This document shows positions 36,145-49,296 of a DNA stretch of 64,000 bases, one piece after another. The notes beneath the pieces are model-generated. The model did no database searches. It was given only the letters and a program-made list of their open reading frames with translations, and had not been told where the DNA came from. Every line of letters begins with the position of its first letter. Position 1 is the stretch's first letter. Source of the DNA: Kappaphycus alvarezii (lineage: Eukaryota; Rhodophyta; Florideophyceae; Gigartinales; Solieriaceae); contig NADL03000509.1 of NCBI GenBank assembly GCA_002205965.3, forward strand, positions 49,942 through 113,941, read 5' to 3'. Position numbers and translations under genes: made by a program.

Positions 36145-38839
36145 CGGTGCGGACGACTTAGTAGTGCGTAATAACTCAGTAGCATCCAGAGTTGCATCCT
36201 TGAACGACTCGCACCTCTCATTTTTTTATTTCAGAATAAGGGCACGGAAAGCCAGAGCAGTGGCATGCGCAGCTAACAAATACTTCTTCGATTATGTAAG
36301 GAACAAGTCTGAACTTCTAGCACGCTTCTGAGAAAAATGAAAGGGGAACCTTTTGAAGGTGAATCTGCTGCTTTTCTGAATATGTCACTGTAGATTGACT
36401 GTCTGTATTTCTGTTATTGGATATTTCTCCAACACGAATTCCAGCGTCATCTTCGACAAGAGATGTAAACTTTATAGTGGCTGTCAAGCTCGAAAATATT
36501 CATATTGGAAAGGTGAATTTCGCTTCGTTTGATTCTCTGGACTGCTGCACTACCTCCATCGATTCTTTCGGAGAATGTACTGTTGTTTCTTCTATCAAAT
36601 TGTTCAATGACTCCACGGAATTGTATATCCGAAATTCTACCTCCCCCGCTGTAGATAGAGTGATTGGAAACGGTTTTCCAATGAGTACACCCGGAAGGGT
36701 TGATTCATCACCTGAAGGATCCCCACCTGATATTCTCGAAATTTGTTTCGCATGCATAATGTAGCCGATCTCTTTGAGAAATAACTCCTTCGCTACTATC
36801 CGCCTTCTGTAATGAAGTTCATGAATGCGGTACGTATTGTCTGAATTTCAAATCCTAACATTTCAAGTCCCCCAGTATCATTAGACTCGCTCCGTTAATC
36901 TGATGAAAATCACGGCAACGTATATCAGAGTAAGTGCTATCATTTCAAGTTTTACTTCTCTTCGGGGCATGAACCGTAGACTTGGCATCTTCGCTAAGCG
37001 CAAAGGCATGTTGAACGGCATTTGAAACCAAGTTCCTCTTATTTCGATTAAATTTGTCCTTGTCTGCTTCGGACATACCATTCTGCTCAACCATCTAGAT
37101 GCATTGATCAAGAGATAGCATGTTTCTCCCAGTACTGCTGGATGTTTTTTTGTGTCCAGTGTTCTTTGAATTTCTCAGTTCAGTGACGGCGAGTTAGAGC
37201 TTTGACAGGAGCCAAATGGGGGCATTGGGATTTCCTCGAACAAAATCGTTACTATCATGTTCCGGAACACGAAACGTTCTCCCCTTTCTTGCCATCCACA
37301 CGACCTGAGTCACAATGTCCTTAATCATCTTTTTGATTGCTCGACCAAGCACAGTTTGGTGTGCTACTTTGTCATGGTGTATTTAAACTGCAAATAGGAA
37401 CGTGGCGAGTGTGGGAGAGGTATCACATCCTACTCTGTTGTGGTTGAATATGTCAGATGCCATCTTTCCTGTCCTTTGCGCCATGAATCACTGTACGAGG
37501 CGTTATCTACTGATGACATCTTACAATCACTCTATGGTAAAATATTCAACCCCTGATTCTCTATTTCTTCCGCGCCTCAATCTCTGCGAACCCTCCACGT
37601 TTGGTATATACATGGTAGAAGATAGAAGCTGTCCGATTCCGGATAGGGCTTCTGGTACGGCGTCTTGGTAGTAGTCCTGATGGTACGGCAAAGCTCTTTC
37701 TTGACTTCGTCTATGGGCATCGTCAATGCGTTGATGATGGAATACTTCTGGACGGTGAAATTCTCGATCATTTGAATGGACTCTAATCTACTGGGAAATG
37801 GACCGTCATCCTGTTCAACGGGTTCGGCCTGGCCCAAATATTTGCATGAATCAACTTCTCTGGAATTGAATGTCATCGAAGAAGATCAATCCCAACTCAG
37901 AATGACTAAGTGCTTGGTTACGACTCGGTGGGGCTACGATGGTTATATTGTTCATTTGAAAGTGCACTAATCTATGACATGGACCATGTTCCATTTTTTG
38001 TACTTTAAACACGTAATGAAGAACCCTGGGTTCTGATTCAATGAAGCAACAGTAGTAAGAGTGTCAATTTTTATTCGTTCAGATTGAGAATGACACAGGC
38101 TTGGGGTCCATGTTAGACTGATATCAGTATGAACATCATTTGATATGTGTTCATATAAAATTAGTATTATTTACAATGAAATACTACGTGTTAATTTTAC
38201 CATTAATTCGTGAGAGGCATCATAGTCATGTAGACAGCTGTCCCATTGATTTTGAGTACTTGAGTTGATTTTCAACACTAGGGTGACATGAGAAACAGCA
38301 ATGATCTACAACTATATATAATTGCTGTGTCTTATGGCATACTTGAAATTATTCTGAAGATCACTATAATGATTACCGTAATCTTCAGGCTGTTAGAGAG
38401 CTCATGATGGATAGATTACCTTGTAAGGTACAGGTTGGCTCTCGCCACAGTTTGATACAGAACCATTGGGTGCATGGTGATATGGGTAATTTTGGCGGTA
38501 TCATGGCACAGCCCGACTGGATTTATAATTTGAAACACATCACGATGGATACCCGCCCTCACAGTTGCATTTTTTGTGGATAACCCCTCTTCCGTTGATG
38601 CTCTTTGTGCGAGTATACAAAAGCTCCAATAATCCCTGGACTACATCTGGTACCTCTTCAAATCTCCAAAGAGCACTTCTCAGATAACTTCCCTACCCTC
38701 TATGTTCTTGTGCCAATCTATTACTGGATCAATTGTCCCATGACGGATCCACCAAGTTGTGCGCGCGCTCTTACTTCTCTTCTCGTCGCATTGCAGTAAG
38801 AACAACTAATAATTTCTTTCTTATTCTCTCTACCCCCCT
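36145..38839. other. No recognised gene; possible decayed element
   Basis: The longest frame, 36417-36764 plus (115 codons), is overlapped on the minus strand by an 85-codon frame, and neither has a motif I recognise. Several minus-strand stretches (37111-36881, 37876-37577) have protein-like composition and may be remains of a retroelement on the minus strand. I cannot name a family. Confidence 0.3.
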
Positions 38840-39385
38840 AATATGTTTCAATATACTAACCGTGTTGTTCCTGCTGCTAGTATTTGAGTGGTGTTCCACT
38901 GCCGTGGATTCCAGCATCAACGGCTGTTTGCTGTATTGCTTCTGAGGCATCGCACCCTTGGCTTTGCGTTCATTGAGCTTCTTGTGCTGCTTTATGATCA
39001 TGGTGATGGTAGTCAATTTTATTGTCTGGTGATGGTTGTATCGTGATGAACTTGTCGTTGTGAATACTGATCCAGGTGATGTTGTTGTGTTCGTATATTG
39101 CTGATAGTGTTACTTTTAGTTCATAATGCTTCAATGTACTAACAGCATTGTTCCTGCAGCTGGTATTTAAAGTGTGTTATACCGCTGTTGATGCAGTTTT
39201 GTGTATTGCTTCTGAGACTTACCACTCCTGGCCTTGCTTTCATCTAGCTTCTTGTGGTGCTTTGTAATCATTGTGATAGTCTTCAATTTTGTTGTATAGT
39301 GATGGTTCTATTGTACTGAAGTTCTCTTCTCTGCAATACTGATCCCGGTGATGTTTTCCTTATGTTGCTGATTATGTGCATTATG
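38840..39385. repeat. Tandem duplication of a 287-bp unit, two diverged copies
   Basis: Copy 1 is 38840-39126 and copy 2 is 39127 to about 39385. Shared blocks in order are CAATATACTAAC/CAATGTACTAAC, TTGTTCCTGC, GTATTGCTTCTGAG, CTTCTTGTG.TGCTTT, CAATTTT.TTGT and AATACTGATCC. Copies are roughly 75-80% alike by eye. No coding frame is shared. Confidence 0.8.
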
Positions 39386-40279
39386 ATTGATGAAGCAAGA
39401 AGTTAGATTCCCGGCATTGTGTGTTCTACTGTTTGTAATAGTGTGTGATTCGTTGGACTGTTTGTAATAGTAATATGAATAGAAGTTGGTTTGTATTATT
39501 TGTCTTGATATGGGCTAACCAGTCAATGCGCACCTTAGTGTATTGATACAGTAAACAATCATCTTCTAGTGACGTCACTGAACGTTGTTGATATTGTTAT
39601 GAGTAGGAGATCACCATCGCGCAACGCATCATTATACCATTACGATTGTATATAGATATCTGTAGATCACAACTATCGGCACATCTTGTGTTTCTGTCAT
39701 GGTGATATTCATGTGCTTTTACCTTGGGAAGTTCTGTAGTATAGCTTCGAAAGTTGGACATATCAACTACCAAAACCATAATGCAGAACTTTAAGAGGTT
39801 GTAGTACTTGGTTATAGGAGTTCTAAAGTCTGATTTAGTGAAGTAGTAAGACTGCAATTTCAAAGCCATCTGATGATAATTTCAACAGTTCTACTGCATA
39901 ACTCTTGAAGTTGAGTTTTTGAAGGTATATATGTCTCATCTAATACTTCGTTAGTTAAAACATGTGATGACAGAAAGTTAGAAACATCATTCTGATAGTT
40001 ATTTGCGTAACGAAAGGAGGTTTTACATTTTCACTGTGATAGTTATGTCGCATGGATACAGAAAGTCTTGATTCATGATTACTGAAGGTATCATGGAAAA
40101 ATTCAAAAAACTATAACTTGTAATTTCTACGATGGACGTGCATGGCTTGCAAAAGTATAGTGATTAATTTTAATAATTAAAAATTTTGAATCTCTCAGGA
40201 TTATACCACCAAGGCTTTGCAATTTATACATGTAGACGTTTTAAAAGCTATACTAAATAACAGTTTCTCGATTTTGTCC
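39386..40279. other. No recognised gene
   Basis: AT-rich DNA. A 90-codon minus frame (39869-39597) has no motif I recognise. Confidence 0.3.
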
Positions 40280-42510
40280 TCGTAGTGCCGGACTATTTCC
40301 GTTCACGCGAATTTCCTTCAGGCCTGAAACGCGCCGGCCACATTTTAATGTGCTTTGGACACTCTTTTATCCCGATACAAATGGAAATCCTTCGTCATTT
40401 ATCTAGACTACATAATTATATTTTAACAAACGTGAGACTAACACATCAACCACGTAAATGATATCCTAACAAAACTTTCTACGACAGGAATAATTTTTAG
40501 GTTAAGCAAATGTGAGTTATCCACAACGAAGATGAAGTGACTTGGTCACGTAATAAAACCAGGGACCTCGTAGATTGACAGAGCTCGCATCGCGGCGTTA
40601 AACTAAGTACAGTATCTGAAGGATCAAACACAATTGAGGAGCTTCCTAGGGGTTTATAATGTGTATTGACGCTTAATCAAAGACTTCACGGGCAAAGCGC
40701 ATACATTGAACAATTTTCGCTGCAAAGAAAGACCAGTTGAGTTTAAGACTTTCAGGTCAATAGAGAAGGAAGATTTCCGAAAAAACAAGGATGCTATCTT
40801 TTTTCTACCAGTATTGGCCTTGTCATAGCTTGATTTACCATAATCCTTGGATAAGGTTGCAAATATTAAGCAGTTGTGAGCTGCATTGTTTCAAACTTAC
40901 CCCATCTAGGAACGGAAACCAATATAGTTCTTTTTCAGAACACTGCTAAAAGGAGAAATAAACTATCCAGTTTCTAAGGTCGAGTTTCTTGCAGTTATGC
41001 GGGCTCTAGACCTCTTATAATATCTAAAATATGAGACGTTCTTCGTGATTCGCACCATGCATTGTTACGATAGCTCATGAGCGTTAATTACCTAGCAGGT
41101 CGACTCATTCCATTAGGAACTCGCCTCAACGCCTATGAATTTGAAGTAAAATAGACAAAAGGCAATGGCAAAACGCAGGGAGAAGTATTTTTTCGAATCC
41201 AGACATCGGTAAGAACATGCGTCGACATCCATGAAGAGATTACATGTTTCCTTTGGGAGATATCGGTGACTTTTATCCTTTAAAAGGAATAAAAAATGTA
41301 TTTAAATTAGATATTAAACTTTATGACGACATTATTGACCATTTTCTAGCCCTACAGAAAGCTAAGGACGGTCAAAAATAACTAGATGAATTCGAAAATT
41401 TCAAACCACTAGAGTTGATTAGGGAACAAAGTTTCGACACATATTTTAAGTACTTACTGGACAAGATTGACCAAGGGATAAAATCTCATACAGTATTGAT
41501 GCACATCTCTAAGAGGGATATTTCACCAAAAATGAGACGAAATATCATCAAATATTGATTTTAAAGCCGATCCGTGACATAGATTTAAGTATTGGGTTAT
41601 TATTCTAAGACATGTGGACATCAAGGCGGGAGGATTGCAAGATACAATTATTGGCCATTCATGGAATCAGATTGCTACACAGTGTCACGTAATTGCACAA
41701 ATTGCGCCCTAACTTTGGTTAAGCTAAGATGAAACAGGAAAGAAATGAAGCTTTCTGTCACGGAAGCTACGTTACAGTTCGTATCCATTGACATGCTCGG
41801 CGAGTTATTCAGAACAAAACGAAGTAAACGATACCTTCATGTGATCACCGATCCTTATTCAAAACTGGTAAGTATTTTGCCTTCAAAAAAAATATCAGCA
41901 CCAATGGTCGCGTACGCATTCCTTTAACATTGTTTTTTTGTCTATGGACCGTCCGTCACATTTATTTCTGAGAAAAAAAGAACCCAATTTACAGCAAAGT
42001 TCTTTCAGAACGTCACAAGAACGCTTTGAATTCATTACTTCTTTACTAATACTCTCTCAGTCAAGTTGAGAGCTTCAACAGAACGATCCTTGCGGCGACT
42101 CGGCCATTATGTTGCATAACATCAAAATTATTGGGACTTAATCACAGTTGAGCTCACCTTTGCATACAATACACAACTTTATCGTACTACTAACCTTGTT
42201 CGGTCCGAGCTGTTGTTATCTGGAGATAAAAAGACTTTGGCCAAACAGAAACAGCTGTCTTTAAAATACTTCTCCTCGAAGAGGCAGTACCAATTGAAAT
42301 GGCAAAATTGGTTCGAAAATCTTATGAAAACTGCGAAAAATCATTAGCAAGGGAAAATGCACGCTACGAGCGTAATTTTGATGCAAATATTAGCAAAACA
42401 AAGAATAAAATCCGAGTGAGATCTTTTTTTTCGAAAGGAACATTTTGGAGGGCAGGGGAGCAAAAAAAGCTTGCACTCGTTGTATCGGGCCTTTGCAGGG
42501 TATTTTAAAT
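40280..42510 (+). mobile_element. Ty3/gypsy fragment E2 (old fossil)
   Basis: This is a decayed gypsy pol region, plus strand, from mid reverse transcriptase to the post-integrase region. Seen in order are FPSGLKRAG (about 40315), RLSKCELSTTKMK and LGHVIKPG (about 40500-40565), and TQLRSFLGVYNVY (about 40630-40670). RNase H traces lie at about 40980-41060. The integrase zinc region is at about 41630-41710 (GHQGGRIA to CTNCAL). The integrase core starts at 41745 with FVSIDMLGE and ITDPYSKLV. Many breaks are present. Its 5' part overlaps in content with the end of E1, so E1 and E2 look like two copies, not one element split by an insertion, but this is not certain. No LTRs were seen. Confidence 0.65.
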
Positions 42511-44235
42511 CCAACCGCACCCAGTAGTAATCTCAGACGTATATGAGCAAGAAAGAGTCTAGCGAGACCGCGTTTAGATAACAACCAGTCCAATAGTCCG
42601 TGGTTTTACGCAAATCGCATCGCTTTATCTTGTAGTTACCTGTATTTCTAACGATCAAGAGCATGTGCGAGCGCTTAGTGATTCAGGTTTGGGCTAAGAG
42701 CGACCGAAAAGGAATTAAATCAGGGAAGTAATTTTTTTGTGCTTCAAAAGGGCTGTTCGATGTAGTTCAAAGTAGCAATAAGTGGTTGCACAAATCTTGG
42801 AGGAAGTAGAAATGTTTTTTTGCAATGCGTACTCAAAACTTTTTTTGGTAATAGAAATTCATGGGAGCACTGTAAGTGATTCTAGAGGACTGTGTCCTGT
42901 ACCAACTGTTTGATATCAGCATTCTAGAGGACAATCAAGCATGTGTTTCTGATGCGCGCAATCCCGTTGTATCGGAAATGTCAAAACACATTGATATCAA
43001 GTATCGCTTCTTGGTGAACAATGTGTGAAGTGGATATATTAGCTTCCAATTTGCGACCACTTCCGAGAAAGTTGCAGGTTTTCAGAGAGAGTACAAAAGA
43101 AAACAGAAATTTTGGGGATCGATCAGAATGGCTGGAATGGCATGGATATTTTGCACGAAGAGGGATTATTGAAATTATACAATTATCTCGCAAACATACT
43201 ACTATACATAGGCGGTAATTTGTGACTGTTATGAAATTTGCAGTGTGATATCATTTAGATTTAAATTTGAATTTTCGTGTTTGCCAGTTGAGCCTGAAGT
43301 GACAATAGCATTGTACACTTCCTTTGATTTAAGACTACTAAAGTGTCTATTTAAGCCTCACACCCGATCAGATTAAACTGCCCGAACTGCGAAGAGCCAG
43401 GTTAACAATTAGCGAGTTGAGCTTCTTCAACGGTTTTTTCACAGGGGCGAATCAGATTATGACATACAAAGATCTATAGGGAAATAGTGTTTACATTACA
43501 GCCCCTGGGATGGTTTTAGATAATATAGACTGTTTTTATATTCGATATGCTTGAATTTTATTGCTAAAAAGTAAAAAAGTTATTAGTAGTACTATACTGT
43601 CACAGAAAAATCTGATTTTTTGATCAAACCCAGATATGTGCTGCTAATTTTTTACACTACCTGCAGGTCGTCAGTAACCACGTAAATGAAGTAGGTCTAT
43701 AATTCCAGCGAATAAATGGGGCATCGAGGTAGCCAATCACAGAAAGACGAGGAAGCACTAGTAAAGGGTTAGGTATAGTGCGTGTACGTATAACTTTAAT
43801 GGTGAACGTGAATAGTCAGACCAAAAAGGTTACGGCGGTTGTAAAACCTGTAGTTGGCGCCAGAGTTTGGGAATCTGTTTACCCCTAACTGTCTCCTACG
43901 TTACAAATTGCTCTCCTTATAAGTCTCGGTATCAGACAACTGAGCTGCTCTAAAGCTGCTCCTAGAGGTCACGTGGCCCCTCTACTGCTATCTGCACGTT
44001 CCACAAATTGGTTTTTACCGCTATCATACGTTATCTTTACCACTGAGCGCCGCCCTATAGATATGTGGTCCCTCCACAGGCCCATTGGGCACATTTTGAA
44101 TCGGCTCCTCTGAGCGCTACTGTACAACTCTATTTGTATGGGTTGCTACAGTATACCCTGTATTGCTTTTCCATCAGTGAGCTGAGCTAATAAATCGTGT
44201 TGAGTACATCAGTTTGTATGACTCTCTCTCGCATT
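42511..44235. other. No recognised gene
   Basis: Mostly AT-rich DNA. From about 43850 the composition changes and a TGGCGCCAGAG string at 43857 looks like a primer-binding site, but no LTR pair supports it. A weak LTR-like stretch with AATAAA lies at about 44190. Confidence 0.25.
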
Positions 44236-44292
44236 TGTGTTTTGACTGCTATTCTGTGTTTTGATAGATATTCTGTGTTTTGATTGTTATTT
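44236..44292 (+). repeat. Three tandem 19-base units (TGTGTTTTGA...)
   Basis: The units at 44236-44254, 44255-44273 and 44274-44292 share TGTGTTTTGA followed by a variable 6 bases and ATTC/ATTT. Confidence 0.85.
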
Positions 44293-45789
44293 TTATGTTT
44301 TAAGGCATATCAGTGTTGATGAGTCTCAGTCTTTCTGATGGAATCCCTTGTCGGAGTGCGAAATCAGCAGGTCTCAGCCATTGCCAGGTCCGGATTTAGA
44401 GGAATATTTCGAGGCTGTGGAGAGGATTTACCGGAGAGGGAATCAGGTTGAATTGTGGAGAACTTCAGAGGCCAGCACCGTCTCCTATCATGTTCGTGGC
44501 GGAATGGATCGACGTGAGTAGCTCAGATTGGGTAGGTTTTCTGTGCTAAAATTCTCGTGTTTTGCCCAACATGAGTTTATTTAAATCTAGTCTGAGTAAA
44601 GTGTTGGGTACAACTGGGATACCACCAAAAACAGAATCAGCAACCCATTCTTAGTCATCAAAGGATGGAGACATACTTCGAATATTGATGAAAAAGAAAG
44701 ATAGATAGCGTAATTCTTGCTATTCATAGTGTATTGATGTTGATTTTTCATTTTCTGACATGTTTTTTCAGTCAAATGGGACCACATACGCACTAAACAC
44801 CGCATAAAAAGGATTTCAACAGGTTAAACTTTTTAATCATTTCTATATGAAGTATGGGGCTGCTATTTAGAATATATATATCAATAAAATATGTAATTAA
44901 TGTAATTATCTGTATTATTTTTGTATTGTTGGCAATATTTCTTAATTATGAAAATAAATCTCTAGAGCCCGAGCAAAAATTGACATAATTCTAGGGCGTC
45001 CCCCTGTACTAGATAGCTATTTTTATTTTGGCAATGCAGAGTAATAAAGAATTGCCTTCATGATTTTTTGACCATATAAAGTCGTATGGGACAAAAACCC
45101 CGAGGAATAAGTCCAAGTAGTGAGAAAATGTAGTCCCGAGCTATGCAAAACCAACATTTGCGTGTGTAATATAGGCGTATTTCGAGTCTTTTTCAATCAG
45201 ACCAACTAAAGCAAGATGGATTTTTTCTTTCCATCTGTCCATTTGTTGCCCACTCATCTCTCACTGGTGCTCTGAGCGCTTGGATTTCGAATAAAAAAAG
45301 AGTAAAATCAACCTAAGTGTATCGTTGAAGAACAAAATGCTCACTGACGTCCGCATTTTGAGCAGTTTTGTCTCAAGTAGAGCGGGAGAAGCTCTAAAAA
45401 GGATCAGGACGGCCGTCGAAGAAGCGTTTCAAGATTCCAGTTTAAGAAGAAAATTAATAGATTTTGGACATCTGTCCCGCCCTTGCTCCACCGCGTGCAC
45501 CACAAACCCCGCAACGATATCTTTGGATCCAGAATATCTATTTGCCAGAAAATTACATTGGCTTTGAGCGAACGCATATCTAGGACTCATAGAAATTTAT
45601 TGCAAAAAGCGATGTACTCAAATCAAGCCTAGGTAGCGAGAAAGGCCCTATACTCACCTCGATACTGCATAGAGATGCCAAATCGACCTTCTAATCGGCC
45701 TGTGAGAGCCAGTAGAAGGTGTTCAAAAGTGCCCAAAGACCATAAGAGGCGCATATGCAAAGATCAGTTGCTAAATCTGCAAGTATAAC
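44293..45789. other. No firm gene; one exon-like open stretch
   Basis: A stop-to-stop plus frame at about 44340-44517 encodes a protein-like stretch (EEYFEAVERIYRRGNQVELW). It is followed at about 44513 by GTGAGT, a good splice-donor match. It has no suitable start and no family is recognised. The 80-codon frame at 45325-45567 (KRIRTAVEEAFQDSSLRRKL) may belong to the N-terminal side of the Helitron relic. The rest is AT-rich and featureless. Confidence 0.3.
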
Positions 45790-47960
45790 GCTAGGGGAAG
45801 TAAGACTTTGTTATCACAAAGCAAAGAGCACGAATTGCATAGAAGGGCAGAAAACAAAAACCGACACTATGGAGATCTGCCAAGAGTCGCTGAAATAGAA
45901 CATTCGAAAAAAACAAGAGATTGATTTTGAGGACCAGAGCGAGCAAACTCGGCAGGAAGAGGAGACGAAGAGGTCGCAAAGAAATAACGAAGAGGTTGGA
46001 GCCGCACAGGCACGAGATAGGGAAGCTAGAATTTAAAGCACGGAGGTCGAAGATGAAGACAAGTGTGAGAAAAAACTTTAAAGGGACAAAAAAAAGCCCC
46101 GATAAAACTAAGGACACGTCACATAGAAGCTGAGGCGGCTACACTACAAGAAGCACACCGTGTGTCTGAAGAAAGGTGCGGAGATTGTTGACGTTTGATA
46201 TAAATGACTACCTGTATAAAGGCAACATGAATTCTCCTTCTGGAAATGAAGGCGCCCTTCAATCTTACAAAAACGCCTAACCAGTTCTGTAGCATTTCTT
46301 AAGCTTTCAACGCACTTTGCGTGCTTTAAAGTGCTCTTTACGCCCCTGTCTGACCATTCACCACTACTGCGTCAAGTTTTGACTAGATCGTAGACACTAA
46401 ACCGCCGGTTCCACAAGAACATCCTTACTAATAACAAATATCTTTCAATTCGCTCCAACACCGCTCTTTGGGTCAGTTGAGGGCTTTTGTCGTCTAATTT
46501 AAACCCCAAAAATGCCTTGTAAGGAAAGACATACCGCGATGTCGGTTCTTTAGTACCATATTCGGTACATGCGCCTGAGTTTCTGTTTATCTGCATCCTC
46601 AATACAGAATTTGATGTAAATGCGAAACAAAGGGCTGTTTAAACCCCCAAAATCTACTCCATCTTGCCTAAAGACCTCACAGTGATGTTATTCATTGTCA
46701 ATCTATACATCCAGACCTTCCAGTCTTTGCAAGAGTGGTCAATAGCAGAGCAAGCTCTCGAAGTTTACCGGATATCTTTTATGCCGACAGACGTCCTACA
46801 GATGTAAACAGAGGTCGTTACAATGATTCTGCAATTTCCAAAGTAGCTCCAGTCATCCCTGGAAGCAAATATGCGGAAATTGGAATGCGGTAAATTGAGC
46901 TTCGGTGTCGCGGATCTCTCCAAACGACAGGTAAGGAACAGACTGACAAGTTGTCGGTGTCCCACTACTTTTACGATCCTTTGGCATATTTCTGCTTTTT
47001 CGGATAGAAGTGATGGGTAGAGCTCAATCGAGGGAGTGGCAGAGGGAATAAGATCACGCCAAAAAGGTTTCGCGCATGGAAGATCTTTCAAAAGCCTTTT
47101 GATTTTAGTACTAATGAGCATGCCGGTCGCCTGTTGCATAAATACTTGGTCGATCAATACGCAAAGAATAAAGCAGAGAATCTCACGTATCTATGCGTAA
47201 ACCAAGCGCGTCTCCGTGCATCTGACAATATTGCACTTCGTGAAGTATTGTGCTACGCATGCCGTATGCAGGACGAAGCGGACGTAGTGAGAGCTTGAAG
47301 ACTCCTCATAATTCCCTAGGGCTACGTTGAGGGTGATCGACACATGATTCAGCAACTGCGAGACATCATTTCCATCTCTAACATGGTCGGACACCTGGAC
47401 ATCTTCCTCACGAAGCCATGCAACCCGTATTGGCCCGAGATAGTTTTATCACTCCCTTCTGGACGTTTGGGTCAAAAGTGACCCTATCTTTCTGTTGGAG
47501 TCTTCCATATGAAGCGGAGAGCAATTACGTTATTCTAATTGGACGAAAATTATTGTGGGCAAGTCGTGGCGCATGTGAGCTTGATTGAGTTCCAAAATAG
47601 ATGCCTACCGCATGCAGACTGCACTTTATTCCTTGGAAGAGTGTCGGAACGTCAACTGAAAGACCCACACCGCGTCTACAAACTCCTCTGTGCAGAGATC
47701 TCGTTCTCTAAGCATGAAGAGCTCTTCGAAATCGTGCTCAACAGTTTCATCTATACATCTTGCGAAGGGATCATTCCGGATGAGATCTGTTTGGAAGAGG
47801 AAATTTAGTGCAGGATGCGGTTCCCAAAGCCTCTTTTCTATGTGAACGGGCCTAAGCAGACCCAGTATTACGTCACGTACAGAAGGATATCCCCGGCCTT
47901 TGTTGGAGAGTCAGTGCAGGAGACGGTTCATCTTGTACTCAGGTCAATCTCACTGCAAGT
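45790..47960 (+). mobile_element. Helitron relic, Rep (HUH) region
   Basis: This is a rolling-circle DNA transposon remnant, plus strand, with the Helitron-like N-terminal/Rep region spread over three frames. Seen are HKYLVDQYAKNKAENL and YLCVNQARLRASD (about 47125-47240). Next are RDIISISNMVGHLDIFLTK and CNPYWPEI (about 47360-47448). HVSLIEFQNRCLPHADCTLF follows at about 47570-47630. LCAEISF, SFIYTSCEG and CRMRFPKPLFY are at about 47690-47840, then YVTYRR. These match the VDQYAKxE, nQ..LR, lFiT.TCNP.WpEI, EFQKRGLPHAH, AEIP and FPKPF blocks of Helitrons. The HUH motif reads HAD instead of HAH. The two catalytic tyrosines and the helicase are absent. The N-terminal limit is uncertain: 45790-46700 has Arg/Glu-rich and PEFLFICILNTEF traces only. 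Confidence 0.72.
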
Positions 47961-48809
47961 ATAAAACTCCTCGTTGGTGCCTTGTATTCCGGCAATCTTT
48001 GTATTGCAACAGGCACAACAGGGGCGTTCTATAAGCGAACCGGGAAAAGCGATCCGTATTGAATCGAGGACAAACTGACTATTAGAGTCAAAAATATTTC
48101 GAAAAGAAAATAGGAAAGACGCACACAAGCGCAAAGTAAAAGGGGCAACGCAGAGAACCAAAGAAAGAACATGCACCACGCGTGAATGTAACGCAGCGCA
48201 AGCGCAACGTTAAAAGGCAGTAGCCACGGATACACGTCCTCCGCGCAAAAGGGACGAGGAATACATTCCTTCCAATGGTACAAAGGCAAAGTAATAGGTA
48301 TGGAGCTAACGCAGCGCGACGGGCTCAAGTAGCCAAGCTGGCGGGCGGAGGCCGAAGGGGACAGTAGCTACTATTGCTGCACGCGCGGCTCCTTAACGAA
48401 AGGGAACGCGGAATGCAGGAACAACAACTAGAGCCGAAACCGGACAACAGTGACGAAGACGGTACCTCTGGTACCTTTACTAGTGTTGGTGCGACCTTGC
48501 ACCAGAATAAATACTAAGTTAAAGTTAATAGCTAGTAGTTAGAAAAAATGTCACTCTGTTAGTTGATTAGCCCAAAAAAATATCAGGTCCAGGTATTGGA
48601 CCGCTACCATCCCGATAGGGTCTCGACCATGGGCCTAGAGGGCCACTGTAAATAAACTGTAAATACGGTAGTACAGTACCAGTGTGCAGGTGCCACGTAC
48701 TATAAAATAGATACTTTTCAAATCAATAAAAACGCTATTGCACTACATCTACCCCTTCTGAGAGCACAAGCGCAAGTTTTGATTCGAATTGCTAAAAAGC
48801 AAAATAATG
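47961..48809. other. Left flank of element D; possible solo LTR remnant
   Basis: No gene is recognised. 48549-48770 has an LTR-like order of signals (TGT start, TATAAAATA at about 48711, AATAAA at about 48726), but no partner copy lies in the window. The bases directly before 48810 (TAATG) do not match those after 58002 (GGAAG). Confidence 0.25.
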
Positions 48810-48810
48810 T

Positions 48811-48930
48811 GTAATACAAAAAATGGTCCTCCCCTCATTTAATACAGGAAATGGTCCTCCCTTCACGTAATACAGGAAATGGTCCTCCCTTCACGTAAGA
48901 CAGGAAATGGTCCTCCCCTCGTGTAATCCA
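48811..48930 (+). repeat. Four tandem ~28-base repeats in the element D LTR
   Basis: The unit core AAATGGTCCTCCC occurs four times with TAATACAGG spacers, at the upstream edge of U3 where enhancers usually sit. The same array is at 56435-56553 in the right LTR. Confidence 0.88.
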
Positions 48931-49296
48931 GCAACCTACAACGATCCCGCCCCTAACTTCTCCAACCGTCATTTCCAAATTTACTTCCATTTTATCTAGA
49001 TATTTTTATACTGTATTTAACCCTCTGAATCGACCCCGAATCAAGTCCCTTTTCCCTTTTAGCTTACCTCCTCCTCCAAATTCGCCTTTTTTTGAGAAGA
49101 AGGGCGCAAATGCACTATTGCAAAATCCCTTGCAGATTTATTTTACCTATTCCTAATCTATAGAACCTGCCCCGGGAGCCTATTTAAACCCCTTTATTCT
49201 AAGTTCCAAATGCCCCCGATCATTTTACTCATCACCCCTCTCCCCCCACACACCCAAAGCACCCACATTGCCTCCTGTTCCCCAACTTCTATCACA

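Noticed and set aside
36417-36764. A 115-codon plus-strand frame facing an 85-codon minus-strand frame
   Set aside because: Neither shows a recognisable motif and they overlap. Kept only as part of the unassigned region.
33400-42510. One gypsy element split by a 5.3-kb insertion
   Set aside because: Fragments E1 and E2 both appear to contain the middle of the reverse transcriptase, so two separate copies are more likely.
43857-43873. Primer-binding-site-like TGGCGCCAGAG
   Set aside because: No LTR pair or TG...CA boundary supports an element here.
44340-44522. A possible exon ending in GTGAGT
   Set aside because: No start codon, no acceptor and no neighbouring exon with related coding potential were found.
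48549-48770. A solo LTR
   Set aside because: TATA-like and AATAAA signals are in LTR order, but there is no second copy in the window and no flanking duplication.
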